Part shown: positions 31,716-33,228 of the stretch, in pieces
Numbering within the stretch: position 1 is the stretch's first letter
How the letters are laid out: the number at the start of each line of letters is the position of its first letter
Source: Actinomycetes bacterium
GTDB taxonomy: Bacteria; Actinomycetota; Coriobacteriia; Anaerosomatales; JAGXFU01
Direction of reading: 5' to 3'
Assembly (NCBI GenBank): GCA_024637115.1
Contig: JAGXFU010000001.1
Coordinates: 1 to 33,228 of the forward strand
DNA length: 33,228 nucleotides
Program-made: the position numbers and the translations under genes
The notes under the pieces: model-generated
Seen by the model: only the letters and a program-made list of their open reading frames with translations
What the model was told of the DNA's origin: nothing
Database searches by the model: none

Positions 31716-31740
31716 TGTCCACGAAACCGGGGCAGCATCA
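31716..31740 (+). repeat. Right terminal inverted repeat of the IS3-type element
   Basis: TGTCCACGAAACCGGGGCA and the following bases resemble the outer ends of IS3-family elements. It starts 7 bases after the transposase stop. No matching left end is visible upstream. Confidence 0.6.
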
Positions 31741-31842
31741 TGTGCCAATTAGGGGACTTGATCCATGCATATGCACATCAGAAACTTCCGGACGCCGACG
31801 TATCCCCTCAGCAAGGCCTCCTCAAATGGAAAGGAAATACCC

Positions 31843-33228
31843 ATGACTGCGGTCTCAATGGCAGGCGCGAAGACTCGGACGGATTCCGGTAGGGGGCGCT
31901 CCCGATCATTCTTTAGTTCGATGGGGTTCGTGAGGCGCGCGTGTCTTGTGCTCCTCATGGTTGCGCTGGTGGCTGTGCCGCTCATGCAGGCGCATGCCGC
32001 GCCCGGGACGCAGAGCATCGCGATGGGATCCGGGGGGCACAAGCTGCAGATACGGAGTGACGGCACGCTCTGGGCGTGGGGCTATAACTCCCATGGACAG
32101 CTGGGCCTCGGCGACACGACTGACCGTTTGGTGCCTACGCAGGCCGGCACCGACACTGACTGGGCCTCGGTTGCCGCGGGCGGCTATGCCGGCGTGGGAC
32201 ATTCACTCGCGTTGAAGGATGACGGCACGCTCTGGGCGTGGGGCTACAACAACTACGGACAGCTCGGCCTCGGCGATACGACCAACCGCACAGTACCCAC
32301 GCAGGTGGGTACCGGCTCCGACTGGGTCTCTGTCACTTCAGGGCGGCATCATTCTCTCGCTATCAAAGCCGACGGGACGCTGTGGGTGTGGGGCTACAAC
32401 TACTTCGGACAGCTCGGCCTCGGCGATACGACCAACCGCACAGTACCCACGCAGGTGGGCACGGACACCGACTGGGCGCAGGCGGCGGGCAACAGCTACT
32501 CGAGCTACGCCATCAAGACCGGCGGCGCGTTGTGGGCATGGGGCTACAACGCCTACGGGCAGCTCGGCCTCAGCGACACGACCAACCGCACCGCGCCCAC
32601 ACAGGTCGGTGCGGACACCGACTGGGCCATAATCGGCTGTGGAGAGAGTTTTGCCGTCGGCATTCGAAGCGACGGGACGCTCTGGACGTGGGGCGACAAC
32701 GCCAATGGGCAGCTCGGCCATGGCGATACGACCGGCCGTAACGTGCCCACACAGGTGGGTACGGACGCCACCTGGGCGCAGGCGGAGGGCGGTTCTCGGC
32801 ATGTAATCGCCGTGCGTACGGACGGCACACTGTGGGCGTGGGGTCTCAACTACGCGGGCAACCTCGGTCTTGGCGATACGGACGACCGCTGGGTGCCCAC
32901 GCAGGTCGGCACTGGATCGGGATGGGCGTTCCCAGTCGCGGGGGTCAATGATTCTGGCGCTCTCAAGGCGGACGGGAGCGCCTGGCTGTGGGGTTACAAC
33001 CTCGAGAATCATCTCGGATTCGGTATGGGTGCCCCAAGCCGTTTCGTTAATCCCGCCTTGCTGGCGGCGCCGCCGGTGCTCGCCGCAATCGGCGACAAGA
33101 CGGTCGATGAGCTCGCCGAGCTCACGTTCACGGCCACAGCCACCGACGCCGACCTGCCCGCAAACACGCTTGCCTACTCACTCGCCGCCGGTGCGCCCGC
33201 GGGAGCCGCGATCGATGGCGCGACCGGA
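31843..33228 (+). CDS. Secreted RCC1-repeat protein with Ig-like domain, 3' end outside window
   Basis: Open for 462 codons to the window edge. A signal peptide lies at about 33-60 (CLVLLMVALVAVPLMQAHAA) after a charged N-terminus. Seven RCC1-type repeats of about 50 residues follow, each with a DGTLWAWGYN...GQLGLGDTT-like core, near 32060, 32220, 32370, 32520, 32670, 32820 and 32970. A putative Ig (He_PIG-like) domain starts near 33080 with a DLPANTLAYSLAAGAPAGA pattern. RCC1 repeats fold as a beta-propeller; in bacteria they occur in large surface proteins whose ligands are mostly unknown. ATG 31843 has AAAGGA about 8 bases upstream. Confidence 0.88.
   Translation, partial: MTAVSMAGAKTRTDSGRGRSRSFFSSMGFVRRACLVLLMVALVAVPLMQAHAAPGTQSIAMGSGGHKLQIRSDGTLWAWGYNSHGQLGLGDTTDRLVPTQAGTDTDWASVAAGGYAGVGHSLALKDDGTLWAWGYNNYGQLGLGDTTNRTVPTQVGTGSDWVSVTSGRHHSLAIKADGTLWVWGYNYFGQLGLGDTTNRTVPTQVGTDTDWAQAAGNSYSSYAIKTGGALWAWGYNAYGQLGLSDTTNRTAPTQVGADTDWAIIGCGESFAVGIRSDGTLWTWGDNANGQLGHGDTTGRNVPTQVGTDATWAQAEGGSRHVIAVRTDGTLWAWGLNYAGNLGLGDTDDRWVPTQVGTGSGWAFPVAGVNDSGALKADGSAWLWGYNLENHLGFGMGAPSRFVNPALLAAPPVLAAIGDKTVDELAELTFTATATDADLPANTLAYSLAAGAPAGAAIDGATG

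Noticed and set aside
32050..33010. Regularly spaced repeats resembling an array
   Set aside because: The period is about 150 bases, in frame, and encodes RCC1 repeats. There are no CRISPR-like spacers and no cas genes.

Overview
The window looks like chromosomal DNA from a high-GC, Gram-positive, anaerobic bacterium. An anaerobic actinobacterium of the Coriobacteriia or a related lineage is my best guess, by inference only. The signs are high third-position GC, SD-led and tightly overlapping genes, a tungsten-type aldehyde:ferredoxin oxidoreductase, GerMN/Gmad2 lipoproteins, a very large exported multiheme cytochrome and a CCA-encoding tRNA-Ser. No rRNA, integrase, plasmid gene or CRISPR array is visible.

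Layout, left half. Positions 1-440 hold a broken edge: a minus-strand coding remnant meets the tail of a YckD-like small protein, closed by a hairpin. Positions 607-4411 are a small membrane protein (minus strand), then a tungstopterin oxidoreductase cluster: a beta-grasp protein without a diglycine tail, the AOR enzyme, a MoaD/ThiS carrier ending in GG, and a ThiF/MoeB-like adenylyltransferase. An ACR3 arsenite exporter (minus), a GerMN lipoprotein, a nitroreductase and a two-gene ABC exporter follow (4423-9758). A structured 183-base leader then precedes a nine-gene Mrp/Mnh-type cation/proton antiporter operon (9942-16871), ordered E, F, G, DUF4040, MbhE+B, C and three ND2/4/5-like antiporter subunits. 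These genes overlap almost throughout and clearly act as one membrane complex. A MarC-family protein follows.

Layout, right half. Positions 17876-24817 encode one 2313-residue exported cytochrome with 16 CxxCH motifs and one CX6CH motif in three clusters, separated by fibronectin-like domains and a duplicated module of about 400 residues. Positions 24818-29450 are scrambled. They hold a tRNA-Ser fragment, a direct repeat carrying a promoter and the first codons of a TiaS-like (DUF1743) gene, a GT39-like membrane glycosyltransferase, the second repeat copy leading into a frameshifted TiaS-like pseudogene, a second tRNA-Ser 5' remnant, a GerMN+Gmad2 lipoprotein (minus), a small hypothetical gene (minus) and finally the intact tRNA-Ser(CGA). 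Past the tRNA lie an AbiEi/AbiEii-type toxin-antitoxin operon with a perfect 20-bp palindrome in its promoter, short repeats, an IS3-family transposase remnant with one terminal repeat, and the start of a secreted RCC1-repeat protein that runs off the window.

How it fits together. The left half reads as ordinary anaerobic physiology: low-potential aldehyde oxidation, ion-gradient handling and export. The cytochrome suggests electron transfer at or beyond the cell surface. The region around tRNA-Ser has the marks of a recombination hot spot carrying accessory genes.
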